From: Gammaproteobacteria bacterium
GTDB lineage: Bacteria; Pseudomonadota; Gammaproteobacteria; Pseudomonadales; Azotimanducaceae
Direction: 5' to 3'
Assembly (NCBI GenBank): GCA_028821515.1
Contig: JAPPGA010000048.1
Location: 1 to 56,440, forward strand
Length of the DNA stretch: 56,440 nt
The notes under the pieces are model-generated. The model saw nothing but the letters and a program-made list of their open reading frames with translations. It was not told where the DNA came from and made no database searches. The position numbers were made by a program, and so were the translations under genes. Of this stretch, positions 1 through 8,700 are shown in pieces. Every line of letters starts with the position of its first letter. The first letter of the stretch is position 1.

Positions 1-1037
1 CGGGGTCACCCGGAGGGCCGGAACGAAGTGGAGGAGCCGCATCGCGGCTTGACGCTGCGGCATGCACAGAGCTCCGGCGACCCCTACCTTGACAACATGG
101 ATACTCCTGACCTCGGGCCCGCCGCTGTCAGGCCGGTTGTCAAGCGCCGAACAGATGGCGGCACGCGTCAGGGAACAGAAGGACGCCGGGTACGACTTTC
201 TGAAGATCATCGGGGGGCTCCCCGGAAAGGCGTTCGAAGCCGTTGCCACCGAGGCGAACCGGGTAGGGATCAGCTTTGCCGGTCATGTGACTGCCTCGGT
301 CGGGCCTGCAGGCGAGTCTCGAAGCCGGACAGACCACCATCGACCACCTCGATGGCTACATGCAGGCAATCACGCCGGATGCCGGGTCCTATCCGGAGTC
401 CTACCTGACGTGGTTCGGCGAAGCGCTGGCGCCGCACGTCGACCCCGGCCTCATCCCGCGCGCCGTCGCGTTCACGAAGGCCTCGGGCAGCGCGGTGGTA
501 CCCACGGAGACGCTGCTCGAGAACACCGCGCACGCCTACGACTGGGAATCGATGGCCCGGCGCCCGCAGTTCGCCTACGTGCCGAAGGACATTCGTGAGC
601 GCGACATCGGGTACCTGAAACAGATGGCACGGAACGCGAGCGCCGAGAAGGCCGCCCGGTTTCTGGGTATTCGCAAGACGCTGATCAAGGCGCTCCACGA
701 TGGCGGGGTCCCCGTGCTGCTCGGCTCCGACTCGCCGCAGATATTCAACGTGCCGGGGTTCTCGATCCACCGGGAACTGGCGGCCATGGTGGCGGCCGGC
801 CTCACGCCGTTCGAGGCGCTGGCCAGCGGCACGACGGCGCCCGCGGCTTTCTTCGGCACATCCGCGTGGGGCGCGATCGAGGTCGGGCGCGATGCCGATC
901 TCGTGCTGCTGAATGCCAACCCGTTGCTGGACATCGCCAATACGCAGCGCATCGAAGGCGTCATGGTCCGGGGGCGGTGGCTTGATCGGACCGAACTCGA
1001 CGCGGGCCTGAGCGACATCGAGGAGCGGTACCGGTAG
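1..1037 (+). pseudogene. Amidohydrolase remnant, frameshifted and cut by window edge
   Basis: This is the C-terminal part of a metal-dependent amidohydrolase of the imidazolonepropionase-like type. Amidohydrolase sequence is visible in frame 2 up to about position 300 (FLKIIGGLPGKAFEAV, then FAGHV with a likely metal His). It continues in frame 3 from about 305 (LEAGQTTIDHLDGY with the next His), then LLGSDSP with the metal-binding Asp near 720 and the usual C-terminal beta-sandwich segment (VGRDADLVLLNANPL). The frame change near 300-310 cannot be bridged by a normal start. Further upstream, frame 2 is closed by a stop near 50 and frame 1 carries a family-like fragment, so more than one indel is likely. 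Either a decaying gene or assembly errors would explain this. The 5' end is outside the window. Confidence 0.75.
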
Positions 1038-1091
1038 CGACGCGGGGTGGTAGCATCGCGCGCTGTTTCGTTTCCCCGGGTAGCCGACTCG

Positions 1092-2636
1092 ATGCCTGAC
1101 TTTCGTTCAAGGGTTCCGCACTACACGTTCCCGGAGACCCTGGCGGCACAGGAAGAAGCCCTGGGGCAGCACCCGATGGTCGAACGCCTCGCACGGGTGC
1201 GCCGGGCTTTGGCAAGCGACCGCCATCGTCCCATCTACCACTACGTGAACCCCGAGGGGACGCTGAACGATCCCAACGGACTGTGTTTCTGGCAGGGCCG
1301 ATGGCACCTGTTCTACCAGGGCTACCCGCCGGAGGATCCCCGTCAGCATTGGGGACACGCCGTGAGCGACGACCTGGTCCATTGGCGCGACCTGCCGTAC
1401 TGCATCTACCCGGATCCGGAAGATCGCTGCTATTCGGGCGCGACGCTGGTCGAGGACGACCGCGTGATCGCCATGTACCACGGCACGAAGGCCGGGAACA
1501 TGGTCGCGACCGCGAGCGATCCGCTGCTCCTGAACTGGACCAAGCTGGGTGGCGGGCCGGTGATTCCGATCGCGGGGCCCGGCGAAACGCTGCCCTACGC
1601 GGTGTTCGATCCGTGCATCTGGAAGGAGGGAGACTTCTACTATTCGCTCTCCGGAGGAAAGCTCCCGGAAGGTCCCGGAGGGGCGCCGGTGGCAGCCGAT
1701 TTCCTGTTCCGCTCCACTGACCTCGAACACTGGGAGTACCTGCATCCGTTCACCGAGGGCGACCGCTTCACGCTGCTCGGCGACGACGGCGCGTGTCCCT
1801 ATTTCTGGCCCATCGGCGACAGGCACATGCTGCTCTTCTTCAGCCACATGAGCGGAGGCCAGTATCTCCTCGGCAACTACGACACGGACCGCCAGAAACT
1901 CGTGGTGACCGGGGCAGGCAAGTTCAACATGGGTCCCGTCGGACCCGGGGGCGTCCATGCGCCGTCCGCGACGCCCGACGGCTCCGGCATCGTCGTGATC
2001 TTCAACATGAACCCGGCCAAGCCGACGTCGGGCTGGGATCAGATCATGAGCCTGCCCCGGCGGTTATGGCTCGGCGATCACGACGAATTGAGGATGGCGC
2101 CGGTCGCGGCGGTCGAGTCGTGCCGCAAGTCCCGATTGGGCGGAGGCGCGCGCGAACTCCCGGCCAACCGGGAAGTCGTCCTCGAGGGCATGCGTGGCGA
2201 CGCGCTTGAGATCCAGGCCAGCATCGCGCCCGGTGCAGCTTCGATGGTGGAACTCGACGTGCTGCGTTCACCGAACCGGGAAGAACTCACGCGAATCGCG
2301 TTCTATCGGGACCGAGGATATCGCGACCATGTGCTTGGCAAGCGCCATATCGGGAGCCTTGTCACGCTGGACACCTCCTATTCATCCATCTCCGGGGATG
2401 TCCGTTCGCGTGCGCCGGAGACGGCGGGCGTCCGGCTGGGGCCTGAAGAACCCCTGGAACTGCGGGTGTTCGTGGACAGGAGCATCGTCGAGGTGTTCGT
2501 CAACGACAGGCAGTGCGTCGCGACCCGGGTCTACCCGGAACGCGGGGACAGTACCGGAGTCTCGTTTCGCTCACAAGGCGCCGGCAGCGCACTGACCCGG
2601 CTCGATGTCTGGGAGATGGATTCGATTTACGGGTAG
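1092..2636 (+). CDS. GH32-type glycoside hydrolase (beta-fructosidase/levanase-like)
   Basis: A 514-residue protein of the GH32 clan (five-bladed beta-propeller plus C-terminal beta-sandwich), expected to cut fructose-containing sugars. The nucleophile motif NDPNG is at residues 59-63, followed by WHLFYQGYPP and HWGHAVSDDLVHW, all classic GH32 landmarks. FDPCIW stands where the RDP motif is expected. The usual acid/base motif WECPD is not seen; the matching position reads DDGACPYFW, so substrate or mechanism may differ from invertases. No signal peptide is visible, which suggests an intracellular enzyme. ATG 1092 was chosen because the upstream GTG at 1047 adds 15 residues unlike the family. 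It follows the amidohydrolase remnant on the same strand and has no obvious sugar transporter beside it. Confidence 0.88.
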   Translation: MPDFRSRVPHYTFPETLAAQEEALGQHPMVERLARVRRALASDRHRPIYHYVNPEGTLNDPNGLCFWQGRWHLFYQGYPPEDPRQHWGHAVSDDLVHWRDLPYCIYPDPEDRCYSGATLVEDDRVIAMYHGTKAGNMVATASDPLLLNWTKLGGGPVIPIAGPGETLPYAVFDPCIWKEGDFYYSLSGGKLPEGPGGAPVAADFLFRSTDLEHWEYLHPFTEGDRFTLLGDDGACPYFWPIGDRHMLLFFSHMSGGQYLLGNYDTDRQKLVVTGAGKFNMGPVGPGGVHAPSATPDGSGIVVIFNMNPAKPTSGWDQIMSLPRRLWLGDHDELRMAPVAAVESCRKSRLGGGARELPANREVVLEGMRGDALEIQASIAPGAASMVELDVLRSPNREELTRIAFYRDRGYRDHVLGKRHIGSLVTLDTSYSSISGDVRSRAPETAGVRLGPEEPLELRVFVDRSIVEVFVNDRQCVATRVYPERGDSTGVSFRSQGAGSALTRLDVWEMDSIYG

Positions 2637-2665
2637 GCCCTGTACAGACCCGAATCAACGCTGAG

Positions 2666-4072
2666 TCAGGCGGGCTGTGGCAGTGACTGGTTGTTGAACT
2701 GCAGGGAGAAGTCAGCGCCGCCGCCCTCGATATTGCGAACGGAGACCTCGCCACCGTGCGCTGCCATGATGGCCCGCACGATGGCGAGTCCCAGTCCATG
2801 TCCCTGGCGGTTGGGCGGGTTTTTGGCGAATGGCTCGAAGATCCGTTCCAGTTCAGAGGGCGGGATGCCGGGCCCGCAGTCGCGCACGGCGACCCGGCCG
2901 TTGCCATGGACTCTCACCTTCAGCGTATCGCCGGGTCTGCTGAAAGAGATCGCGTTGTCGACGAGATTGGCGATCGCTACCCCCACGAGCCCGGCGTGGC
3001 CCTTGACGGTGAGCGATTTTGGTTCGCTCTCGAGTTCGATGTCGACGCCGCGATCGATGGATAGCGGGGCGCGCTCGGCCACGACGTCGCGTGCGACGGT
3101 GACGAGGTCGACCTCGTCGGTCAGGGCGCGGTTGGTGCGAATCTGCATGAGACGCAGCAATTGGTCGACCAGCGATGACATTCGCCGGAGGTCGTCGCGC
3201 AGCGTTTCCTTCGTGTCTGAATCCGGCAGTTCCTCCAGCCGCGTTCTCAACACCGCCATCGGCGTGCGCAGTTCGTGCGCCGCGGTGGCCAGGAACAACT
3301 CCTGCTCCTCGTGGGTCTGTTCGACCCGCTCGATCATCTCGTTGATGGCGCGAACCAGGGAGGCGACCTCCGTCGGCAAGCCTTCCACTGGCAACAGTTG
3401 GAGTTCCGCGGATCGACTATCGAACGAATGCACCGCGCGAGTGAGGGTCCTTAGCGAGCGGGCCGCCAACAGCAGCACTACGAACGCGATGAGCAGCACG
3501 CCGGCGCCGGCGATCAGCGGGTTCTTGCTCGTGAACCAGAACACCATCGGATTCACGGCCGTGAATACGTTCTGGACGCTCGCGACGGGCGTGGCGATGC
3601 CGCCGATCTCGTAGTAAAGATCGGCGCCTTCCCGTCGCGTGAATACAACGTCGGTTTCGGCGCCTTCCTCTTCGAGGGTGAGGCCTGAGTACGCTTGGCC
3701 AGGTTCGGTCTGCGTCGTCTTGAGCGACTCGCCCAGCGCCATGACGTGAGCGATATAACGGGGCGCTTCCCCGAACTGCACTTCGTCGCTGCCGTGCCGG
3801 ACATAGAGTCGGAAACGCTCGTTGGCGGCCGCGACTTCCTTGAGAAGCGCCGAGTCCTTAAGGGAACCAAGTGTTCTCTGATCATCATTCGTTACCGCGC
3901 GTACTTCAGCCCTTACGCGGGAGCCGGTAAGGGTTAACGGTTCTTCGGTAGCGTAGCTCCAGTATGGGACGACGGTGAACCAGCCCAGGGCGAGCATCAG
4001 GAAGATCACCGACAGGACCGTCATGCGGCCGATCAGGGATTGCGAGAGCCACCTGAACCGATTGAGACTCAT
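2666..4072 (-). CDS. Sensor histidine kinase (EnvZ/QseC-like topology)
   Basis: A 468-residue membrane sensor kinase. TM1 lies at about residues 17-36 and TM2 at about 185-205, enclosing a roughly 150-residue periplasmic sensor region of no recognised fold, then a HAMP-like linker. The HisKA box AAHELRTPMAVL carries the phospho-acceptor His near residue 266. The HATPase domain shows N-box NLVDNAISFS, DCGPGIPP and GHGLGLAIV. The start codon overlaps the response-regulator stop as ATGA, which fixes the start at 4072 rather than the longer open frame. The pair should be co-transcribed from the promoter upstream of the regulator. Partner: the regulator at 4069-4761; candidate target: the divergent TonB receptor. 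Confidence 0.93.
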   Translation of the reverse strand: MSLNRFRWLSQSLIGRMTVLSVIFLMLALGWFTVVPYWSYATEEPLTLTGSRVRAEVRAVTNDDQRTLGSLKDSALLKEVAAANERFRLYVRHGSDEVQFGEAPRYIAHVMALGESLKTTQTEPGQAYSGLTLEEEGAETDVVFTRREGADLYYEIGGIATPVASVQNVFTAVNPMVFWFTSKNPLIAGAGVLLIAFVVLLLAARSLRTLTRAVHSFDSRSAELQLLPVEGLPTEVASLVRAINEMIERVEQTHEEQELFLATAAHELRTPMAVLRTRLEELPDSDTKETLRDDLRRMSSLVDQLLRLMQIRTNRALTDEVDLVTVARDVVAERAPLSIDRGVDIELESEPKSLTVKGHAGLVGVAIANLVDNAISFSRPGDTLKVRVHGNGRVAVRDCGPGIPPSELERIFEPFAKNPPNRQGHGLGLAIVRAIMAAHGGEVSVRNIEGGGADFSLQFNNQSLPQPA

Positions 4073-4761
4073 GCTTCGTCCTTGAGCATGTAGCCGACAC
4101 CGCGGATGGTATGGATGACCACCCTGGATTCGGTTTCCGCCAGGTGTTTCCGCAGACGCGAGATATGGGACTCGAGGGTGTTGGACTGGATCACGTCGTC
4201 GTAGCCGTACATCGCGGTCTCCAGCGCGTCGCGGGTCACCACCCGGCCGGCCCGGTCCATGAGCTTCTGGAGCAGCGTCATCTCCCGGCGCGGCAGCAGC
4301 ACGGGCTCTTCGTCCTCGGCGCCGTTCGCGACGGTCACGAGGTCTCCCGTGGCGCCGTCCATGCGCAGGTTGCCGAGGCTCACCTTCCGCGCGGTGTCGG
4401 TCACCGGCCGCCGGGCGACGGCGCGGATCCGCGCGCACAGTTCGTCGGGTTCGAAGGGTTTGACGATGTAGTCGTCCGCCCCGATGTCCAGGCCCTCGAC
4501 GCGCTCATGGATATCACCGAGCGCCGACAGGATGAGGAACCTGGTCTGCACGCCGTGGTCGCGGGCGTGGAAGATGAGCCGGGTGCCTTCTCCGTCCGGG
4601 AGCATCCGGTCGAGCAGAACCACGGCGTAAGGACTGCCGGTGATGGCCGCCTTGGCCATGCCCAGCGACTCGGCGATATCGACGACATGGCCTTCCTTCT
4701 GCAACAGGCGCCTTATCGCCTCGGCGAGGCTGGGATCGTCTTCAACGAGCAGGATTTTCAC
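4069..4761 (-). CDS. OmpR-family response regulator
   Basis: A 230-residue two-domain transcription regulator. The receiver domain (residues 1-115) has acidic pocket EDD at 7-9, phospho-acceptor Asp51 in VVLLDRMLPDGEG, and Lys101 in DDYIVKPF. The C-terminal winged helix ends with the family pattern SNTLESHISRLRKHL and TIRGVGYML. It is the first gene of a two-gene operon with the kinase (ATGA overlap). The divergent intergenic region contains three AAGG repeats spaced exactly 11 bp apart, the layout used by OmpR/PhoB-family dimers. It is therefore likely to control the TonB receptor at 5014 and perhaps itself. Confidence 0.95.
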   Translation of the reverse strand: MKILLVEDDPSLAEAIRRLLQKEGHVVDIAESLGMAKAAITGSPYAVVLLDRMLPDGEGTRLIFHARDHGVQTRFLILSALGDIHERVEGLDIGADDYIVKPFEPDELCARIRAVARRPVTDTARKVSLGNLRMDGATGDLVTVANGAEDEEPVLLPRREMTLLQKLMDRAGRVVTRDALETAMYGYDDVIQSNTLESHISRLRKHLAETESRVVIHTIRGVGYMLKDEA

Positions 4762-4872
4762 GGGTTCAAAGGCTCATCTCGCAGCAATCTTCAGGCAGTT
4801 CCGCTCCCGCCACGTTATGGGGGATATCTTACCGAAAGCTGACTTGCCAGCGCCGCCTAGCATCCGTCCTTG

Positions 4873-4901
4873 CAAGGTTTTGGTAAGGTTCCGGTAAGGA
4901 T
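4873..4901 (+). promoter_or_regulatory. Three direct repeats at 11-bp period, candidate response-regulator operator
   Basis: Heptamers CAAGGTT (4873-4879), TAAGGTT (4884-4890) and TAAGGAT (4895-4901) repeat at exactly 11-bp steps, one helical turn. This head-to-tail arrangement is known for OmpR/PhoB-type regulators. The site lies about 110 bp upstream of the TonB receptor start and about 110 bp from the response-regulator start. Binding by the adjacent regulator is inferred from position. Confidence 0.6.
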
Positions 4902-5013
4902 TGCGGACCAACGTTCGCGTGGCGGCGGAGGGGGCCTCGACCCCAATCTGGGGGAGACTGGAACACCCTTGCCGAATGCCACGAGGGAGCTCTTTCAAGG
5001 AGGGATGATCGAG

Positions 5014-7764
5014 ATGAAGGAAGATCGCGTGCGAGATCGAATTGTGATGCTGTTGGCGGCCCTGGCGCTGTCCGCGGGCACGGTGACAGCGCAGGATGCG
5101 GAGGAAGGGGACGACGACACCGACGCCGAAGAGGTCGTCGAAGAAGTCATCGTCACCGGAACCCGGCTCGAGGGCGGCGATCCAACCGCCAGGGTGGACG
5201 TGATCACAGCGGACGACATCGCCAGGCAGGGACTGACCACCGTCGAGGACGTGATCCGCTCGCTTCCACAGAACTTCTCCACCATCAACAGCTCGAACAG
5301 CCTTCTATTCGGCAGTGATCTCCTCGATGAGAATCTCGGCGCTTTGGGCCTCGGGGCGGCCACCGCCAACCTTCGCGGCTTCGGCTCCAAGAACACGCTG
5401 GTGCTATTGAACGGAAAGCGGCTGGCAGGTATCGCGAGCAACGCGCAACAACTGGCGGCCAACCTTAACGACATTCCCGCCGGGGCCATCGAACGGGTGG
5501 AAATCTCGCTCGACGGGGGCTCGGCGGTCTACGGGTCCGATGCCGTGGCGGGGGTGATCAATATCATCACCCGGCGCGACTTCACGGGCTTGAGCCTTGG
5601 CGGCAAGATTGAGGACAGCAGTACCGGTGGTGATGCGCAGTCGGGAAACCTGTACGGCGGTATCGGCTGGGGCAGCGGCAACGCCTCGGTGATCTTCACG
5701 ATGCATCAGTCCGATCCGGTGAAATCCGTCGCGACCGGCTATACCACGAACGACTACAGCCCCCGTTACGGCGGCGACCAGAGGTACAACTTCGTCGGCA
5801 CAGGGTTCGCGAGATCCGGCACCGTCGCGCTCTCGCGGTGGGGCCCCGCCTCGCTCATCCTGCCGCCGGGCAACGACGGCCGCAATGCCCAGCCTGGAGA
5901 TTTCGTGGCGCCCCAGCGTTCCGACTACCTGGATGTCATACGCGAGGAGGTTCACCCCGCGCGGGACAATCAGTCCATCACGGCGAGCCTGCTACAGAAT
6001 TTCGGTGCGCGGGACCAGCTTCAGTTCCGCGCGGACCTGCTCATGTCCGATACGGAGACCACGTCCGCCGTGTCAACGTTCGGCTTCAGTTCGATCCGGG
6101 TGCCCGCGAGTAATGCCTTCAATAACTTCGGCCACGACGTCTACGTTGGTTACTACGCCGATACCGAAACGGAGATGGGCCTGCTGCCCCAGGTGGAGCA
6201 GAGGGATCTGCAAAGTGCCCTGCGCTACGTCCTGAGCGCGACCTATGCGTTCAATGACAACCTGCGCGTGGAAGTCGACTACACGAAGTCGGAGTCGTCG
6301 TCGGAGGGCGATCAGTTCATGTTCGCGCCGCCGTCTACGCGGGTGGACGACCCGGCGCGGTTTCAACGCCTGACGGAACTGATCGCAAGTCCGGACCCGT
6401 CGGTTGCGCTTAACCTGTTCGGCGACGGCACGGGACAGAATCCGACCATTTCGGAGTTCTACCGCAGCTACGCGAACGACCTCGACGATACGCATACACG
6501 CATTGTCGACCCCAGGCTGACCGGGGAACTCTGGAAGCTCCCGGGCGGCCAGGTCGGCTTCGTCGTCGGCACCGAAAGACGCACCGAGTGGATCGAAACG
6601 CCGGGCGACGACTTCAACGAGAGCTACATAGGAACAGACCGCCCGACAGTTGAACTTACGGCGTATTACTTCGAAGGCACGCTGCCCCTGGTGGGAGAAG
6701 CCAACAGCCGCCCCCTGCTGGAACGTCTCGTCCTGTCCGTCCAGTCCAGGCGTGACACCTACAATGTGGAAGGTTCGATCGAGAACGATGCCGCGGGCAA
6801 TCCGATCCTCATCCAGGCGGAGTTCTCCAACACCGTGACGAGGGTAGGGGTCGCCTGGCATCCGACGGAGACCGTAATGGTGCGCGGTTCGCGGTCCCAG
6901 GCATTCGCAACGCCGACGGTGACCAACCTGTTCGGTGGGACCAATCGAAGGATCGAGCAGACGTTCATCTACGATCCGCTCGCGACCCCGAACTTTGTCT
7001 TTGGCACCTTGAGCTTCGGTCCGAATCCCGATCTGCTGCCCGAGTCCTCCACCAACTGGACGCTCGGCGTGGAGTGGAACCCAAGCGGCATCGAAGGGCT
7101 GCGAATCCGGACGGCCTGGTCGAGCATCGACTTCGAAAACAAGATCGCGTCAAGCTCGGAGTTGCGAGGTCTGCTGCCTGTGGACGTGTACGCCAATTTG
7201 CCCGAGTTCTTCGTGCGCGACGACGCAGGGAACCTGCTCGAGTCCATCAGCCGGCCCGTGAACATCTCGCGCCGTGCGGACGAGAGACTGGACCTCGAGG
7301 TGTCCTATAGCATGAACACTCCCTTCGGCACGGTCCGGCCGCGCGTGGTCTACCACCGGGTGCTGGACATGTTCGACGAGGCGGTGCCCGGTGGCGGTGA
7401 GTTCGCTTTCTTCGGGGAATCCATCGGTGTCGACAAGTACAAGCTCAATGCCAACGTGAGCCTGATCTCGGGACGGACGACGGCGGATTTGTGGATTCGT
7501 CATCGGCCGGGGTACATCAACAACGATTTCGAGAACGCCTTCACCCCGCTTCCGAACGAACCGGTTGCCTCGCACACCACTGTGGACCTGACCGCCGCTT
7601 ACGAAATGGATAACGGCCTGATGATCCGCGCCGGCGGCCGGAACATCCTGGATCGCGACTTTCCGTTCATGCTGAGTTCGAGCCGCCGGCCGTATGACTC
7701 GAAGCGCGTCAGCCTTCGCAAGCGCGTGCTGTTCCTGGAGTTGAAGTACAGCCTCGGCGGGTAG
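5014..7764 (+). CDS. TonB-dependent outer-membrane receptor
   Basis: A 916-residue outer-membrane receptor for energy-coupled uptake of an unknown ligand. A signal peptide (RIVMLLAALALSAGTVTAQ) is followed by an acidic stretch and the TonB-box-like EEVIVTGTRL. The plug domain is recognisable by DVITADDIARQGLTTVEDV, LRGFGSKNTLVLLNGKR and GSAVYGSDAVAGVINIIT, and the barrel runs to the C-terminus. ATG 5014 is chosen because AAGGAGG at 4998-5004 sits at ideal spacing; an ATG at 5005 is too close to that site. Divergent from the two-component pair, so its expression probably responds to that sensor. Closest general type is the large receptors of Xanthomonas-like or marine gammaproteobacteria that import oligosaccharides or peptides. 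The ligand cannot be told from sequence. Confidence 0.93.
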   Translation: MKEDRVRDRIVMLLAALALSAGTVTAQDAEEGDDDTDAEEVVEEVIVTGTRLEGGDPTARVDVITADDIARQGLTTVEDVIRSLPQNFSTINSSNSLLFGSDLLDENLGALGLGAATANLRGFGSKNTLVLLNGKRLAGIASNAQQLAANLNDIPAGAIERVEISLDGGSAVYGSDAVAGVINIITRRDFTGLSLGGKIEDSSTGGDAQSGNLYGGIGWGSGNASVIFTMHQSDPVKSVATGYTTNDYSPRYGGDQRYNFVGTGFARSGTVALSRWGPASLILPPGNDGRNAQPGDFVAPQRSDYLDVIREEVHPARDNQSITASLLQNFGARDQLQFRADLLMSDTETTSAVSTFGFSSIRVPASNAFNNFGHDVYVGYYADTETEMGLLPQVEQRDLQSALRYVLSATYAFNDNLRVEVDYTKSESSSEGDQFMFAPPSTRVDDPARFQRLTELIASPDPSVALNLFGDGTGQNPTISEFYRSYANDLDDTHTRIVDPRLTGELWKLPGGQVGFVVGTERRTEWIETPGDDFNESYIGTDRPTVELTAYYFEGTLPLVGEANSRPLLERLVLSVQSRRDTYNVEGSIENDAAGNPILIQAEFSNTVTRVGVAWHPTETVMVRGSRSQAFATPTVTNLFGGTNRRIEQTFIYDPLATPNFVFGTLSFGPNPDLLPESSTNWTLGVEWNPSGIEGLRIRTAWSSIDFENKIASSSELRGLLPVDVYANLPEFFVRDDAGNLLESISRPVNISRRADERLDLEVSYSMNTPFGTVRPRVVYHRVLDMFDEAVPGGGEFAFFGESIGVDKYKLNANVSLISGRTTADLWIRHRPGYINNDFENAFTPLPNEPVASHTTVDLTAAYEMDNGLMIRAGGRNILDRDFPFMLSSSRRPYDSKRVSLRKRVLFLELKYSLGG

Positions 7765-7793
7765 TTCCGCGCGGCATTCGGGAACAATCGGAC

Positions 7794-7828
7794 ATCGCCG
7801 GTGGAGTCAAACGGGCTCCACCGGCGAT
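7794..7828. terminator. Strong hairpin between convergent genes, likely bidirectional terminator
   Basis: A perfect 13-bp stem (ATCGCCGGTGGAG at 7794-7806 paired with 7816-7828) closes a 9-nt loop, followed by TTTGTTG. It lies 30 bp after the TonB receptor stop and just before the convergent aldolase stop, so it could end transcription from both sides. Confidence 0.7.
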
Positions 7829-7845
7829 TTGTTGCCGTAGCTCCC

Positions 7846-8598
7846 CTAGCGCTCTGATCCCTCAACCGGCGCGACGGTTTCGCTTTCGTCCAGGAGGTCT
7901 CTCGCGCCGCGTCCGACCAGGACCGTGGCCGTCGGCGCTTGGAAGAAGTTGAACCCGTCCCGGTTCCGCCATTGCACGGGGCCGCCGAGACCAAGGCCCG
8001 CCCCCAGTGTGGCGTCCTTGATTCGTGTCACCATGGCTTCGTATTCCGGCGTGCCCTGGGCGAATCCTGAGAAGCTGAAGAGGTCCGTCGCGGCGGTGAA
8101 GACCACGTCGATGCCGGAGACGGCGGCGATCCGCTCGACGTTCTCCACGCCGGCTGGAGACTCGATCATGCCGACCACCATGACATTGTCGTTTGCGGTC
8201 TGGCGGTAGCTTCCGCCCCACAGTTCGCCGTATTGGCCGCCCCCGAGGCTGCGTGCGCCAACCGGCGGATACTTGGCGAACCGGACCGCCGACTCCACTT
8301 TCTCCGGTTCCACCACCATCGGCACGATGACGCCTAGCGCGCCGACGTCGGTCGCCTTCTGGACATCGCCTTCGGTCGCATCAGGCACGCGTATGAAGGG
8401 TATGGCCGGCAGGTCGCGCCCCGCCCAGATCATGCGCGCGACCTCCTGGTAGGTGAGGGGGCTGTGCTGCATCTCGATCCAGATGAAGTCGAAGCCGGCC
8501 CGCGCCATGGCGCGGTAGATGTCCGGATCCGGCGTGTCGATGGTGCCGCCGATCACCTGTTCGCCGTTCGCGAGCTTTTGCTTGACGGTGTTGTACAT
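7846..8598 (-). CDS. HpcH/HpaI family aldolase
   Basis: A 250-residue class II aldolase of the HpcH/HpaI (2-keto-3-deoxy-acid aldolase) family, a cytosolic TIM barrel that cleaves or forms hydroxy-oxo acids. Seen: GTIDTPDPDIYRAMARAGFD, the His of IEMQHSPLTY near residue 47, PFIRVPD with the substrate-binding Arg, and likely metal ligands in GMIESPAGVEN (Glu) and AATDLFSFSG (Asp). The usual GPNDLS motif is replaced by AATDLF, so this is a divergent subgroup. ATG 8598 starts the conserved MYNTVKQKL; a longer frame to 8640 adds an unconserved leader. Convergent with the TonB receptor. Confidence 0.88.
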   Translation of the reverse strand: MYNTVKQKLANGEQVIGGTIDTPDPDIYRAMARAGFDFIWIEMQHSPLTYQEVARMIWAGRDLPAIPFIRVPDATEGDVQKATDVGALGVIVPMVVEPEKVESAVRFAKYPPVGARSLGGGQYGELWGGSYRQTANDNVMVVGMIESPAGVENVERIAAVSGIDVVFTAATDLFSFSGFAQGTPEYEAMVTRIKDATLGAGLGLGGPVQWRNRDGFNFFQAPTATVLVGRGARDLLDESETVAPVEGSER

Positions 8599-8700
8599 GG
8601 GGCGTCCTGTGCGTTGAGGAAGATTGCATGGGAGGAACAACGGATGTTATGCGATGGTCTGGGGGATGGCGACATCAGCATCCCTTGACATCAACATCCG

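Noticed and set aside
4238-4438. Extending the histidine kinase start to 4438
   Set aside because: The extra 122 codons are an alternative reading of the response regulator; the ATGA overlap at 4069-4072 fixes the start.
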